Shown piece by piece: positions 8,577 to 16,485 of a stretch of 64,000 bases of DNA. The DNA is from Paraliobacillus salinarum (GTDB lineage: Bacteria > Bacillota > Bacilli > Bacillales > Amphibacillaceae), in assembly GCF_014083865.1 (NCBI RefSeq), contig NZ_JACEFA010000006.1:62001-126000 (forward strand), written 5' to 3'. The notes beneath the pieces were generated by a model. It saw only the letters and a program-made list of their open reading frames with translations, did no database searches and was not told the origin of the DNA. A program made the position numbers and the translations under genes. Position 1 is the first letter of the stretch. Every line of letters begins with the position of its first letter.

Positions 8577-8903
8577 ATGTTGGAAAGGTTACTCATTCTT
8601 GTCGTTGGTGTTGCAATTTTCTTTGCGTTTAATTGGTTACTCGGATATCGTAGAAGAAGTATTGTTTTGGATTTGGAAGATCGTTATATTGATTGGAATG
8701 ATCATGTTGCAGCTACAAAAGCCGAATTACAAAAACAAGACAGAGAAGTATCTTATCTCGGCAAGGGTGAATTTGTAATAGACGGTAAATATTATATGAT
8801 GATAAATTGGAATGTTAATATGGCTCATGTACCTTTACAACGAACCTTGTTAAAATACGATAAGGAGAAAAATAAACAAGCCAAAAAAGTAGGAGAGATG
8901 TAA
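8577..8903 (+). CDS. Small membrane-anchored protein, paralog B
   Basis: A 108-aa paralog of the preceding gene: an N-terminal helix, then DLEDRYIDWNDHVAATK and VSYLGKGEFVIDGKYYMMINWNV. An ATG at 8562 includes the GGGAGGA ribosome binding site, so the ATG at 8577 is the likely start. The upstream sequences of the two copies also match (CGTATATATA followed by GGAGGAATT), so the duplication included the promoter/RBS region. The stop codon abuts the GTG of the P5C reductase-like gene, suggesting co-transcription. Function unknown. Confidence 0.72.
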   Translation: MLERLLILVVGVAIFFAFNWLLGYRRRSIVLDLEDRYIDWNDHVAATKAELQKQDREVSYLGKGEFVIDGKYYMMINWNVNMAHVPLQRTLLKYDKEKNKQAKKVGEM

Positions 8904-9686
8904 GTGAGTAAAGTAGTTTTTATCGGAGCCGGAAGAATGGCTCAAGCGATCATTGCTGGCTTAACGAAACAAAGCGATTGGTTGATTGTTGTAAGTAATA
9001 ACGGTAATGTAAATCGGTTAGAAGAAATGGAACAAAAGTATGGTGTTCAAACGACAGATAGCTGGAAAGAGGAAATTTTTGATGCGGATGTGATTGTATT
9101 AGCCATCCCACCAGAAGCGCATGATTCTGTATTAAAAGAGTTAGCATTGTTTATTGACAAACAATTCGTTATTACAGTTGCTGCTGGAATTGGACCATCC
9201 GATTTAGAAAAATCCTTACCAGAACAAACACCTGTTGCATGGTTAATGCCAAATACAGCTGCTTCAAAGGGAAAATCGATTACGCTTTGTGCGAAAGGAA
9301 CACAGATGGAGCAAGTCCATGAAGATATGCTTGAAAAGATTTTGTCTAGTATTGGAACAGCAGAAATAGTATCGGAAGAACAAGTGCATACATTAACTCC
9401 TATTACTGGTAGTGCACCTGCGTTTGTTTATCAAATGGCGAATAATCTAGTTCAGTCTGCAAAGGAAGCTGGTATTTCAGAACAACAAGCAAGGAAATTA
9501 GTAGCAGATATGATTGCAGGAGCGGCATCCATGCTACAAACAGAAGAAGATCCGCAAGATTTAATTAATCAAGTAGCAACACCTGGTGGGGTCACAGCAG
9601 AAGGGTTAGAAGTACTAGAACAGCATGATTTCAACAGCATGATGAAACAAGTTATAAAGGCTTGTCATGATCGATCGAATAATTGA
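8904..9686 (+). CDS. Pyrroline-5-carboxylate reductase family protein
   Basis: A 260-aa NAD(P)-dependent reductase expected to convert 1-pyrroline-5-carboxylate to proline in the cytosol. It shows the Rossmann loop GAGRMAQA at residues 8-15, AIPPEAHDSVL, the central VTVAAGI, the family signature GSAPAFVY and the dimer motif TPGGVTAEGL. The GTG start directly follows the stop of the upstream gene with GGAGAG nearby. It could be a ProG/ComER-like paralog and not the main ProC, as no other proline gene is nearby. Enzyme family is secure; physiological role less so. Confidence 0.88.
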   Translation: MSKVVFIGAGRMAQAIIAGLTKQSDWLIVVSNNGNVNRLEEMEQKYGVQTTDSWKEEIFDADVIVLAIPPEAHDSVLKELALFIDKQFVITVAAGIGPSDLEKSLPEQTPVAWLMPNTAASKGKSITLCAKGTQMEQVHEDMLEKILSSIGTAEIVSEEQVHTLTPITGSAPAFVYQMANNLVQSAKEAGISEQQARKLVADMIAGAASMLQTEEDPQDLINQVATPGGVTAEGLEVLEQHDFNSMMKQVIKACHDRSNN

Positions 9687-9709
9687 AAAACGAAAAGGAT
9701 TGATGATTC

Positions 9710-10381
9710 ATGAAAAAGAAATTGATTGCTGTATTTAGTTTAGTATTACTGCTTTTCTTAGTGGCGTGCCAAGGGGAAGATAAGGATGTTGATAAAAATG
9801 ATGAACAACATTCGAACGATGTGGTATTAACACCTGAAGACTTACAATCAGAAGAGGCAATGAATGAGTTAAAGCTAATCACTAGAACAGAGCGAGAAGA
9901 AGCGATCATTTATACACTAGCTGATCAGGCTTTTATTTTTGAGTTTCAAGTAGATGAATCATACAAGGACCTTAAAGTATGGGTCGAAACATATCAACTT
10001 GGAGAAAAGCAGGATAATGATAAACATGTAAAAGATGCTACAATAACTAAATCAGGAACAATTATTTTTTCCAACACAGCCGTTGGTGGAGAGAACATGA
10101 ACAATCAAAGGGTCGGCATAATTAGCGATAACGGCGGTGGATATACGAGTTATGCAACTGAGCTTACTATGTTTGATGAAAATGGGTATGCGATGATCCC
10201 GGCTGTTAATGATACAGCAATTGAGGTAACGGAAGAACCAATTATATTAGCCGGTTTATTGTATGGAGAAGATGAAGTGCAATCTCTTGCACCGGAATTT
10301 TTTAATGGACGTAGTGAAAACAAGGATGGGTTAAAAGATTATGAGCTTGCTTATATTTTAAAAGCACAGTTTTCTAAATAA
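9710..10381 (+). CDS. Putative lipoprotein of unknown function
   Basis: A 223-aa secreted lipoprotein with a type II signal peptide ending in LVAC (Cys20) and an acidic linker (EDKDVDKNDEQHS) that would hold the domain away from the membrane. The following domain (VWVETYQLGEKQ, GTIIFSNTAVGGENMNNQRVGIIS) looks beta-rich; I do not recognise a family. AAGGATTG sits before the ATG. It lies 23 bp after the reductase gene on the same strand and is closed by a bidirectional terminator. Confidence 0.75.
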   Translation: MKKKLIAVFSLVLLLFLVACQGEDKDVDKNDEQHSNDVVLTPEDLQSEEAMNELKLITRTEREEAIIYTLADQAFIFEFQVDESYKDLKVWVETYQLGEKQDNDKHVKDATITKSGTIIFSNTAVGGENMNNQRVGIISDNGGGYTSYATELTMFDENGYAMIPAVNDTAIEVTEEPIILAGLLYGEDEVQSLAPEFFNGRSENKDGLKDYELAYILKAQFSK

Positions 10382-10435
10382 CGAAATGATTGTAAGGAAA
10401 AAAAGCAACAATATAAGCATGCAAAACAAGAAATT

Positions 10436-10475
10436 AAAATCCCTCTACCACTTATTTCAGTTGTAGAGGGATTTT
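10436..10475. terminator. Bidirectional terminator, lipoprotein gene / flotillin gene
   Basis: A perfect 13-bp stem (10436-10448 with 10463-10475, AAAATCCCTCTAC) with a 14-nt loop between convergent genes; A and T runs flank it on both sides. Confidence 0.85.
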
Positions 10476-10480
10476 GATGT

Positions 10481-11920
10481 TTAAGCTTCTGTTGTATTCG
10501 TAGTCGTTGGTTTTAAGCTTTCGTTGATTTTTTGCTCGTTTTTATTTGCTACTTGGTCTAACATTCCTTTTAAATCAACACCGGAAACGTCTTTTAATGT
10601 TTCAGGAAGTTGACTCATTAGCTTGGTCACATAACTACTCATGCGTGTTGCACCATCTCCTTCACCATTACTATTATCAACCACCGTTACTTTGTCAATG
10701 GAGGCAACAGGCTCTGCTATTCTTGCTGCAAACTCAGGGAGCATCGTAATGATCATTTCTAATATTGCAGCTTCACCATATTTGGCCATTGCATCTGCAA
10801 TTTTTTCTTTAGCTTCTGCTTCAGCAAGTCCCTTCATTCGAATCGCGTCTGCCTCAGCTTCCCCGTCTAATCGTATTTGTGCAGCTTCCGCTTCGGCTTG
10901 CTTTACTCGAGTTACTTTATCTGCTTCTGCTCTTTGTTCCGTTGCATAACGTTCTGCTTCTGCTTTTTTAGAAATTTCAGCTTCGTATTGACGCTGTTTT
11001 CGTATTACTTCTTTTTCATCAATTTCAATTTGTTTGTTTTTCTCGACTAATTGAACTTGCATTTCTTCTTGTTTTACTTGCTGTCCAGATTTTGCTTCCT
11101 GCAATTTATAAGCCATATCCGCTTCCGCTTTAGCTGTATCTTGCTCCCGTTTGTAGGCTGCAATCTTAAGTTCTTTTTGTTTTGTTGCTTCCGCGATTTG
11201 TGTTTCACTTACCAGTTCGGCGCTTTTCCCTTCTCGTTCTGCTTCCGCTCTTTTAATTCTGGCATCTCTTAACGCATTCGCTTCAGCAATCTGGGCATCA
11301 CGCTTTACTTCAGAAATACGTGGTTTACCTAACGCCTCTAGGTATCCATTATCATCTTGCACATCCTTAATGGTAAAAGATACAATCTGCAAGCCCATTT
11401 TCTTTAAGTCAACAGCAGCTTGAGTTTGTACTTCCTGCGCAAAGCGTTCGCGATTTTTATAGATTTCTTCTACGGTCATCGTACCAAGAATAGCTCGCAG
11501 GTGTCCTTCTAATACTTCTTGTGCTTCCTTACGTAATTCGGAATCGTTCTTTCCTAGAAATTGTTCACCTGCAGTAGCAATTCCTTCTGTTGTACTTTGC
11601 ACTTTAATAATGGCGGTGCCGTTTGCCATAACAGGAACACCATTTTCAGTGTATACGTTTGGTGTGGATATATCTAAACTATGTGAGCGAAGACTAATGT
11701 TCTCTGCTTGTTGAAACACTGGAACAATAAATGCGCCTCCACCACGGACAATCTTTATTCCGCTACCATCATCGACTTTATGCACATTTTTATTTCCTAA
11801 AAAACTACCAGTGACAATCATAGCATCGTCTGCACCAACTGTTCTATAACGAACTGCAAACATTATGATAAAAGAAACAATAATCGCAGCGATGACACTA
11901 ATTACAATGATAAAATCCAT
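10481..11920 (-). CDS. floT: Flotillin-like membrane scaffold protein
   Basis: Organises functional membrane microdomains. The 479 aa begin with a membrane-inserting hairpin (IIVISVIAAIIVSFIIMFAV), then a PHB/SPFH domain (about residues 25-190), then a long charged coiled coil rich in EAEA, AEAER and KAEAER, as in B. subtilis YuaG/FloT (509 aa). It lies 11 bp downstream of an nfeD-type gene, the standard partner (yuaF-floT arrangement). The ATG is preceded by GGAGGAG. In B. subtilis this operon is under sigma-W; I did not find a secure sigma-W promoter here. Confidence 0.93.
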   Translation of the reverse strand: MDFIIVISVIAAIIVSFIIMFAVRYRTVGADDAMIVTGSFLGNKNVHKVDDGSGIKIVRGGGAFIVPVFQQAENISLRSHSLDISTPNVYTENGVPVMANGTAIIKVQSTTEGIATAGEQFLGKNDSELRKEAQEVLEGHLRAILGTMTVEEIYKNRERFAQEVQTQAAVDLKKMGLQIVSFTIKDVQDDNGYLEALGKPRISEVKRDAQIAEANALRDARIKRAEAEREGKSAELVSETQIAEATKQKELKIAAYKREQDTAKAEADMAYKLQEAKSGQQVKQEEMQVQLVEKNKQIEIDEKEVIRKQRQYEAEISKKAEAERYATEQRAEADKVTRVKQAEAEAAQIRLDGEAEADAIRMKGLAEAEAKEKIADAMAKYGEAAILEMIITMLPEFAARIAEPVASIDKVTVVDNSNGEGDGATRMSSYVTKLMSQLPETLKDVSGVDLKGMLDQVANKNEQKINESLKPTTTNTTEA

Positions 11921-11931
11921 CTATTCTCCTC

Positions 11932-12447
11932 CTATAAATCATCAGTAAGTTCAGCAACATATAAGATTTGCTCTTTCACTTCAACTACCACAATCTTACG
12001 CCCTTGCTTTAGTTCAATATGATCGAAGCTTCGTGCTGTTTCACTTCTGCTGCCATTTGTAGAAGTGATAAATACCTCGCCATACCCGTCTGCTGGAATC
12101 GTTGTAATGACCTCACCCGTTTTTCCGACTAAATCCTGAACAGATATGGAAGTTGAGCTTTCTGCATTAGAGAGTGGTATTACTAACAAATAATAAATAA
12201 CAAAATAAGCAAGCAATCCAATAATTAAGCTAATTATGAGTACGTAGATGTGTGAGATACCTGCATATTTGGTAAGTAATACACCAGAGCCACTAATTAC
12301 AGCAAGTGTTCCGAATAAGAGTAATGGATTAAACACTTCTCCTAGTCCTTCAAAAAGACCTTCAAAAAGATCACCTAAAAACAAGGAAAGAATTGCAACA
12401 ACAAGACTTCCCCAAAGTAGAAACCAATAAATATCTAAAACCTCAAT
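11932..12447 (-). CDS. NfeD-family membrane protein (YuaF-like), probable ATT start
   Basis: Partner of flotillin. About 171 aa with an N-terminal hydrophobic region of four helices and a C-terminal OB-fold (VGKTGEVITTIPADGYGEVFI) typical of NfeD. A TTG at 12504 would add 19 residues but has no ribosome binding site. GGAGGG on the minus strand (12458-12453) lies 6 nt before an in-frame ATT (12447-12445) followed by GAG, giving M-E-V-L-D, close in length to B. subtilis YuaF (174 aa). I therefore favour a rare ATT start, which would limit translation. The gene is certain; the start is not. Confidence 0.82.
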   Translation of the reverse strand: MEVLDIYWFLLWGSLVVAILSLFLGDLFEGLFEGLGEVFNPLLLFGTLAVISGSGVLLTKYAGISHIYVLIISLIIGLLAYFVIYYLLVIPLSNAESSTSISVQDLVGKTGEVITTIPADGYGEVFITSTNGSRSETARSFDHIELKQGRKIVVVEVKEQILYVAELTDDL

Positions 12448-12560
12448 ATGTATCCCTCCATTTCTAAAAAAGCCACTATAATATATATACGTTTCAAAAT
12501 TCAAAAAAGTTCCATTATATTGAAAAGAAAGAGGCTAGGACATATCTTAAAGGTGATTAT

Positions 12561-12608
12561 AAAAATACGAACCTTGTTTCAAAAAGAAGAATCAAGGTTC
12601 GTATTTTT
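12561..12608 (-). terminator. Strong hairpin terminator between MFS gene and nfeD-floT
   Basis: A perfect 16-bp stem (12561-12576 with 12593-12608, AAAATACGAACCTTG) with a 16-nt loop. It contains T-runs on both strands and separates the upstream MFS transcript from the nfeD promoter region. Confidence 0.85.
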
Positions 12609-12626
12609 ATTTGAAGTAATCATTTA

Positions 12627-12809
12627 GCTGTGGAAATGCACGACACTCCTCGAAAATAAAAAGCAATTTTCTTCGTGCGATGCATCGCTGCCGAAGCGTT
12701 CCTTGTCCTGCAGGAACAGCGCGAGCTGAAGATCCACTCCGTAAAGTGTTGTTTGCTTTACGGAGTTAGCTGAAGCCGTGCCTGCGGAAAGGGAGTGCAT
12801 TTCCACGGC
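12627..12809. repeat. ~180-bp multi-hairpin intergenic element
   Basis: The ends form an inverted repeat (GTGGAAATGCAC at 12630-12641 with GTGCATTTCCAC at 12795-12806, extended by a G-U pair to 12627/12809). Inside are a 12-bp palindrome (GCGATGCATCGC, 12677-12688), a hairpin GTTCCT/AGGAAC (12698-12703, 12712-12717) and an 11-bp hairpin ACTCCGTAAAG/CTTTACGGAGT (12736-12746, 12756-12766). The segment is more GC-rich than its surroundings. It resembles the dispersed non-coding repeat elements of Bacillaceae genomes. The 60-codon open frame across it has no convincing RBS. Confidence 0.75.
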
Positions 12810-12905
12810 GTTTTTTTCTGATACATTAATATGAATATTTGGATTTTCTCTTAAGGTGTGTTGTTTTGTCTCAACCTCTTCTGATTAGTATATTTTTTTA
12901 AAAAA

Positions 12906-14084
12906 TCACACATATTTATCCCTTGTTGCACCAATGCCGAATCCCATCATGACAATAGAAATAAATAGAATGACGATGATTGGAATCGTCCATGATTGGT
13001 TAAAATCATAAATAGATCCAATCAATATAGGTCCGATTGCTGCAAGTAAATAACCGAATGATTGTGCCATGCCAGATAGCTCTGCTGATTGTTTTGCATT
13101 TCTTGCTCGTAGTCCTAATAATGCAAGAGCTAAGCTAATACTTCCGCCGAGTGCAAGTCCAATTAATGTGATAAATAGAACAAGCCAATTAAAAGTATTT
13201 ACTAATAAGATACCACTGTAACCGATAATTGCCATGGATCCTAGCGTAATTATAATCCCTTGTTGTTTTTTAAAACGACCTGCAATAACTGGAGCTAAGA
13301 ATGTGGCTGGCAAACCAACAAATTGCATATATGATAATAGCCAACCGCTAGTTGCGACTGAAACGCCTTGCGCTTGTAGAATTTCTGGTAACCAAGAAAT
13401 AGTTACATAGAATAAAAAAGACTGTAATCCCATAAATAATGTAACCTGCCATGCTAAAAAGGAACGAAAAAGACTGCTTCCAGTTGTTGCAAAGAAATCC
13501 CGTTCTGCTGTTTTTGGTTGGGTTCGGTATAAAATAAACCATATGATAAGTCCGATTAGTGTCAAAATAGACCAAATAGCTAATGCATATTCCCAACCTA
13601 ATCCTGCTGTTTTAGCTAGTGGTACACTTACACCAGAAGCGATTGCTGCAAAAATAGACATACAAGTGGTGTAGACGCCTGTCATAGGACCGATGTGGTT
13701 GGGGAATTTTTCTTTAATAATACCAGGTAATAACACATTACAAATCGCAATTCCCAATCCAACAAAAGTAGTCCCTATATAAAGCGGAAAACTATGCGAA
13801 ATGATACGAGCAATAATTCCTAGGAAAAGAAGGGTTAAACCAATTAGAATGGTAAGTTCATTTCCTGCTCGATTACGTAGTTTTGGGGCTAATGGTGACA
13901 TAACTGCAAAAGCTAATAATGGTAAGCTAGTAATGAGACCAACATTCCAATTTGCTAACCCCATTTCATCACGAATGGTCCCAACTAATGGACCAACAGA
14001 TGTGATGGCGGGACGTAAATTGAATGCAACGAGAATAATGCCGACAGCAAATAAAATATCTCGTGTTGAGAAACGTTTAGACAT
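12906..14084 (-). CDS. MFS transporter, CynX/NimT-like
   Basis: A 392-aa permease with about 12 helices. The N-terminal FNLRPAITSVGPLVGTI motif is characteristic of the CynX/NimT branch of the major facilitator superfamily (cyanate, nitroimidazole or drug-type transporters, YycB-like in Bacillus). The substrate is unknown. A weak GGAG-like site precedes the ATG (GGAGTTGTTATC). It stands alone, with a terminator and a repeat element downstream and the divergent lepB upstream. Confidence 0.85.
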   Translation of the reverse strand: MSKRFSTRDILFAVGIILVAFNLRPAITSVGPLVGTIRDEMGLANWNVGLITSLPLLAFAVMSPLAPKLRNRAGNELTILIGLTLLFLGIIARIISHSFPLYIGTTFVGLGIAICNVLLPGIIKEKFPNHIGPMTGVYTTCMSIFAAIASGVSVPLAKTAGLGWEYALAIWSILTLIGLIIWFILYRTQPKTAERDFFATTGSSLFRSFLAWQVTLFMGLQSFLFYVTISWLPEILQAQGVSVATSGWLLSYMQFVGLPATFLAPVIAGRFKKQQGIIITLGSMAIIGYSGILLVNTFNWLVLFITLIGLALGGSISLALALLGLRARNAKQSAELSGMAQSFGYLLAAIGPILIGSIYDFNQSWTIPIIVILFISIVMMGFGIGATRDKYV

Positions 14085-14274
14085 GATAACAACTCCAAAT
14101 CAATAAAATGCTATATAAGGATAGTATAGGGCAGCGGCGTTGGTCTAGCAACTACGCTTGAAAATTCGTGAAATAAATAAAATGTTTCATTCACATAACG
14201 ATACCTATAAGTGATAGAATAATAGAAATGATACTTTAATAAAATATAGATCATATAGAAAGAAGTGGCGGTAT

Positions 14275-14820
14275 ATGTTTAAAGGATTTATGCGTGAATT
14301 ATTTTCTTGGCTAAAAGCAATCGTTATTGCACTAGTCATTGTTTTTGTCGTTCGAGAATTTTTAGTTACCCCTTCAATTGTTAAGGGTGAATCTATGCTT
14401 CCAACATTACAAGATGGTGATCGGATTATGATTAGTAAAGTTACTCCGATTGATCGGTTTGATGAGATTGCTTTCCAAGCTCCAGATGCCGAAGAGAATT
14501 ATGTGAAGCGTGTGATTGGTTTGCCTGGTGACTCTATCGAGATGAAGGATGACACATTATATATTAATGGCACTGCATACCAAGAAGAGTATTTAAGTGA
14601 TCATAAAGAAGCAGTTTTCGGTAATTCTTTCACAGAGAATTTCACATTGAAGCAAATTACAGGCGAGATGACCGTTCCGGATGGTTACTTGTTCGTTCTA
14701 GGTGATAATCGTCCGGTCAGTAGAGATAGTCGTAGGTTTGGGTTTATTGATGAAGATTCAGTAATCGGTGATGTTGTCTTTCGTATTTGGCCTATAAACG
14801 CTATTGGAATACCGGAATAA
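14275..14820 (+). CDS. lepB: Type I signal peptidase
   Basis: Membrane-anchored serine protease that removes signal peptides from secreted proteins. The 181 aa have a single N-terminal helix (about residues 13-30), the catalytic Ser40 in GESMLPTL, the general-base Lys78 in YVKRVIGLPGD, and the conserved LGDNRPVSRDSRRFG box, as in Bacillus Sip proteins (about 185 aa). Sequence upstream of the ATG includes AAGAAGTGGCGG. splA-splB follow at 57 bp; a functional link is not expected. Confidence 0.95.
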   Translation: MFKGFMRELFSWLKAIVIALVIVFVVREFLVTPSIVKGESMLPTLQDGDRIMISKVTPIDRFDEIAFQAPDAEENYVKRVIGLPGDSIEMKDDTLYINGTAYQEEYLSDHKEAVFGNSFTENFTLKQITGEMTVPDGYLFVLGDNRPVSRDSRRFGFIDEDSVIGDVVFRIWPINAIGIPE

Positions 14821-14846
14821 TATTTTTTAAAATGATGGAAATACTA

Positions 14847-14871
14847 CACCTAACTTATAGAAAGTTAGGTG
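14847..14871 (+). promoter_or_regulatory. Hairpin that sequesters the splA ribosome binding site
   Basis: A perfect 10-bp stem (CACCTAACTT at 14847-14856 with AAGTTAGGTG at 14862-14871) and a 5-nt loop. The 3' arm contains the AGGTG Shine-Dalgarno of splA, 6 nt before its ATG. There is no T-run, so it is a translation-level or RNA-binding structure and not a terminator. Confidence 0.65.
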
Positions 14872-14877
14872 AAATAC

Positions 14878-15138
14878 ATGGAAATAGAAAACAATTCTTT
14901 TCATCCTGGTGATATCGCTTATGTGATTATTAGAAATCCTCACGTTCAAGGTGCTGCAAATGTACAACAAGCCGCCGTGGTTAATAATCCTGAACGTCCA
15001 AATGAGCTAGCATTATTTATATATGAAACGTATTACCCACTCTCTGAAGAAATTGCAATTTATCAGACGGAGCATGAAGCAGAGACGGCTTTTCAACAAG
15101 CATTTGGTGATGCAGAAGTTGAGGGATATTATGGTTAA
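14878..15138 (+). CDS. splA: SplA, regulator of spore photoproduct lyase
   Basis: An 86-aa small regulator. The segments HPGDIAYVIIRNPHVQGAANVQQAAVVNNPE and ELALFIYETYYPLSEE correspond to SplA, described in B. subtilis as a TRAP-like negative regulator of splAB. The position directly before splB confirms the call. A GTG at 14869 falls inside the RBS hairpin, so the ATG at 14878 is preferred. Its last codons overlap the splB start by 8 nt. If SplA binds RNA as TRAP does, the RBS hairpin just upstream is a natural target; that is inference. Confidence 0.88.
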   Translation: MEIENNSFHPGDIAYVIIRNPHVQGAANVQQAAVVNNPERPNELALFIYETYYPLSEEIAIYQTEHEAETAFQQAFGDAEVEGYYG

Positions 15139-16159
15139 GCCATTTGTCCCTCAATTAGTTTATTTTGAACCAAAAGCGATGGACTATCCATTAGGGAAAA
15201 CTTTGTATAAAAAATTTTCTAATATGGATGTGGAGATTAGAGAAACAACGTCACATAATCAAGTTAGAAACTTACCAGGCGATAATGATTTTCAAAAGTA
15301 TCGAAATGCTAAATCAACGCTTGTGGTAGGTCTTAGAAAAACATTGAAATTTGATACGTCAAAACCTTCAGCTGAGTATGCCATCCCGTTTGCAACAGGT
15401 TGTATGGGGCACTGTCATTATTGTTATTTACAAACTACAATGGGAAGTAAGCCGTATATTCGTACGTATGTGAATACTGAAGAGATTTTTGATGCAGCAG
15501 AAGAATACATGAAAGAAAGAGCACCTGAAATAACTCGTTTTGAAGCATCTTGTACATCGGACATTGTAGGGATCGATCATCTAACACATACGTTAAAAGA
15601 AGCAATTGAATATTTTGGGAGATCTGATCACGGACGATTGCGTTTCGTAACAAAGTTTGCACATGTAGATCATTTATTGGATGCTGATCATCGAGGGAAA
15701 ACCCGTTTTCGTTTTAGTATTAATGATGATTATGTAATTAAATTTTTTGAACCAGGAACATCAAGGTTACATGAACGAATCGAAGCAGCTGCAAAGGTTG
15801 CTCATGCTGGCTATCCGTTGGGTTTTATTATTGCACCCATTTATTTGCACGAAGGTTGGCGAGAAGGATATATTTCCATGCTAGAAAAATTAGCAGAAAC
15901 ACTGCCAGCAGAAGCGAAAAAAGATTTAACTTTTGAACTGATCCAACATCGCTTTACTAAGCCAGCAAAGAAAGTGATTCAAAAAAATTACCCAATGACA
16001 AAATTGGAATTAGATGAATCGAAGCGAAAAACGAAGTGGGGAAGATACGGTATCTGGAAGTATGTTTATACAGATCAAGAGCAAGAAGAGATGAAGCAAG
16101 TATTTGTTGAAACGATAAAAAAACTATTTCCAACTGCATCGATTGAATACTTCACATGA
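15131..16159 (+). CDS. splB: Spore photoproduct lyase (radical SAM)
   Basis: Repairs the thymine dimer (spore photoproduct) formed by UV in dormant spores, acting at germination. The 342 aa match B. subtilis SplB and carry the cluster motif Cys91-Cys95-Cys98 with Tyr97 and Tyr99, and the hydrogen-donor Cys141 in SCTSDIVG, all at the numbers known for the B. subtilis enzyme. GAGGG at 15121 precedes the ATG at 15131, which overlaps splA by 8 nt, implying translational coupling. This gene is good evidence that the organism sporulates. Confidence 0.97.
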   Translation: MVKPFVPQLVYFEPKAMDYPLGKTLYKKFSNMDVEIRETTSHNQVRNLPGDNDFQKYRNAKSTLVVGLRKTLKFDTSKPSAEYAIPFATGCMGHCHYCYLQTTMGSKPYIRTYVNTEEIFDAAEEYMKERAPEITRFEASCTSDIVGIDHLTHTLKEAIEYFGRSDHGRLRFVTKFAHVDHLLDADHRGKTRFRFSINDDYVIKFFEPGTSRLHERIEAAAKVAHAGYPLGFIIAPIYLHEGWREGYISMLEKLAETLPAEAKKDLTFELIQHRFTKPAKKVIQKNYPMTKLELDESKRKTKWGRYGIWKYVYTDQEQEEMKQVFVETIKKLFPTASIEYFT

Positions 16160-16215
16160 TAATCGAGAAGGCTGTTTATTTCAGAATAGAGATAATAGTG
16201 TTGAACAGCATATGT

Positions 16216-16243
16216 TTGACAAATAGACTAAATCATGATTAAT
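16216..16243 (+). promoter_or_regulatory. Candidate promoter of the thiDME operon
   Basis: TTGACA at 16216-16221, 16 nt, then ATTAAT at 16238-16243. It lies about 30 nt before the TPP riboswitch. The -35 is perfect and the -10 only 4 of 6. Confidence 0.5.
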
Positions 16244-16270
16244 TAGAGGTACAATAGGAATAATATAGAA

Positions 16271-16356
16271 ACCACTAGGGGCGCCATTTGGCTGAGATAA
16301 AGAATGTTCTTTGGTCCCTTTGAACCTGAACTGGGTCATGCCAGCGTAGGAAAGTG
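16271..16356 (+). ncRNA. TPP riboswitch (THI element)
   Basis: Conserved blocks are present in order: the closing stem CCACT/AGTGG, the CTGAGAT loop (16291-16297), and ACCTGAACTGGGTCATGCCAGCGTAGGAAAG-type sequence from about 16323 to 16352. It is followed by a terminator hairpin and then thiD. Thiamin pyrophosphate binding should favour the terminator and shut down the thiamin-salvage operon. Confidence 0.96.
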
Positions 16357-16400
16357 GAGTCGGTGCATAGATTTGTACAGCAAGATAGTTATATACATTC

Positions 16401-16430
16401 AACCACTCCATTTTTTTTGGAGTGGTTTTT
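16401..16430 (+). terminator. Riboswitch-controlled terminator before thiD
   Basis: A 10-bp stem (AACCACTCCA at 16401-16410 with 16418-16427) followed by TTT, about 45 nt after the TPP aptamer. AGTGG in the aptamer closing stem can compete with the CCACT of this hairpin, giving the antiterminator switch. Confidence 0.85.
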
Positions 16431-16485
16431 CTAATTTATCGCAGTTTTACTTTATCATGTATTTGATTATGGAGGAGGAGAGGAA

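Noticed and set aside
12624-12806. 60-codon open frame over the multi-hairpin element
   Set aside because: It spans the inverted-repeat element end to end, lacks an RBS and reads like translated structured DNA.
15023-15130. Extended N-terminus of splB
   Set aside because: It runs through splA in another frame. The ATG at 15131 restores the 342-aa length and places Cys141 correctly.
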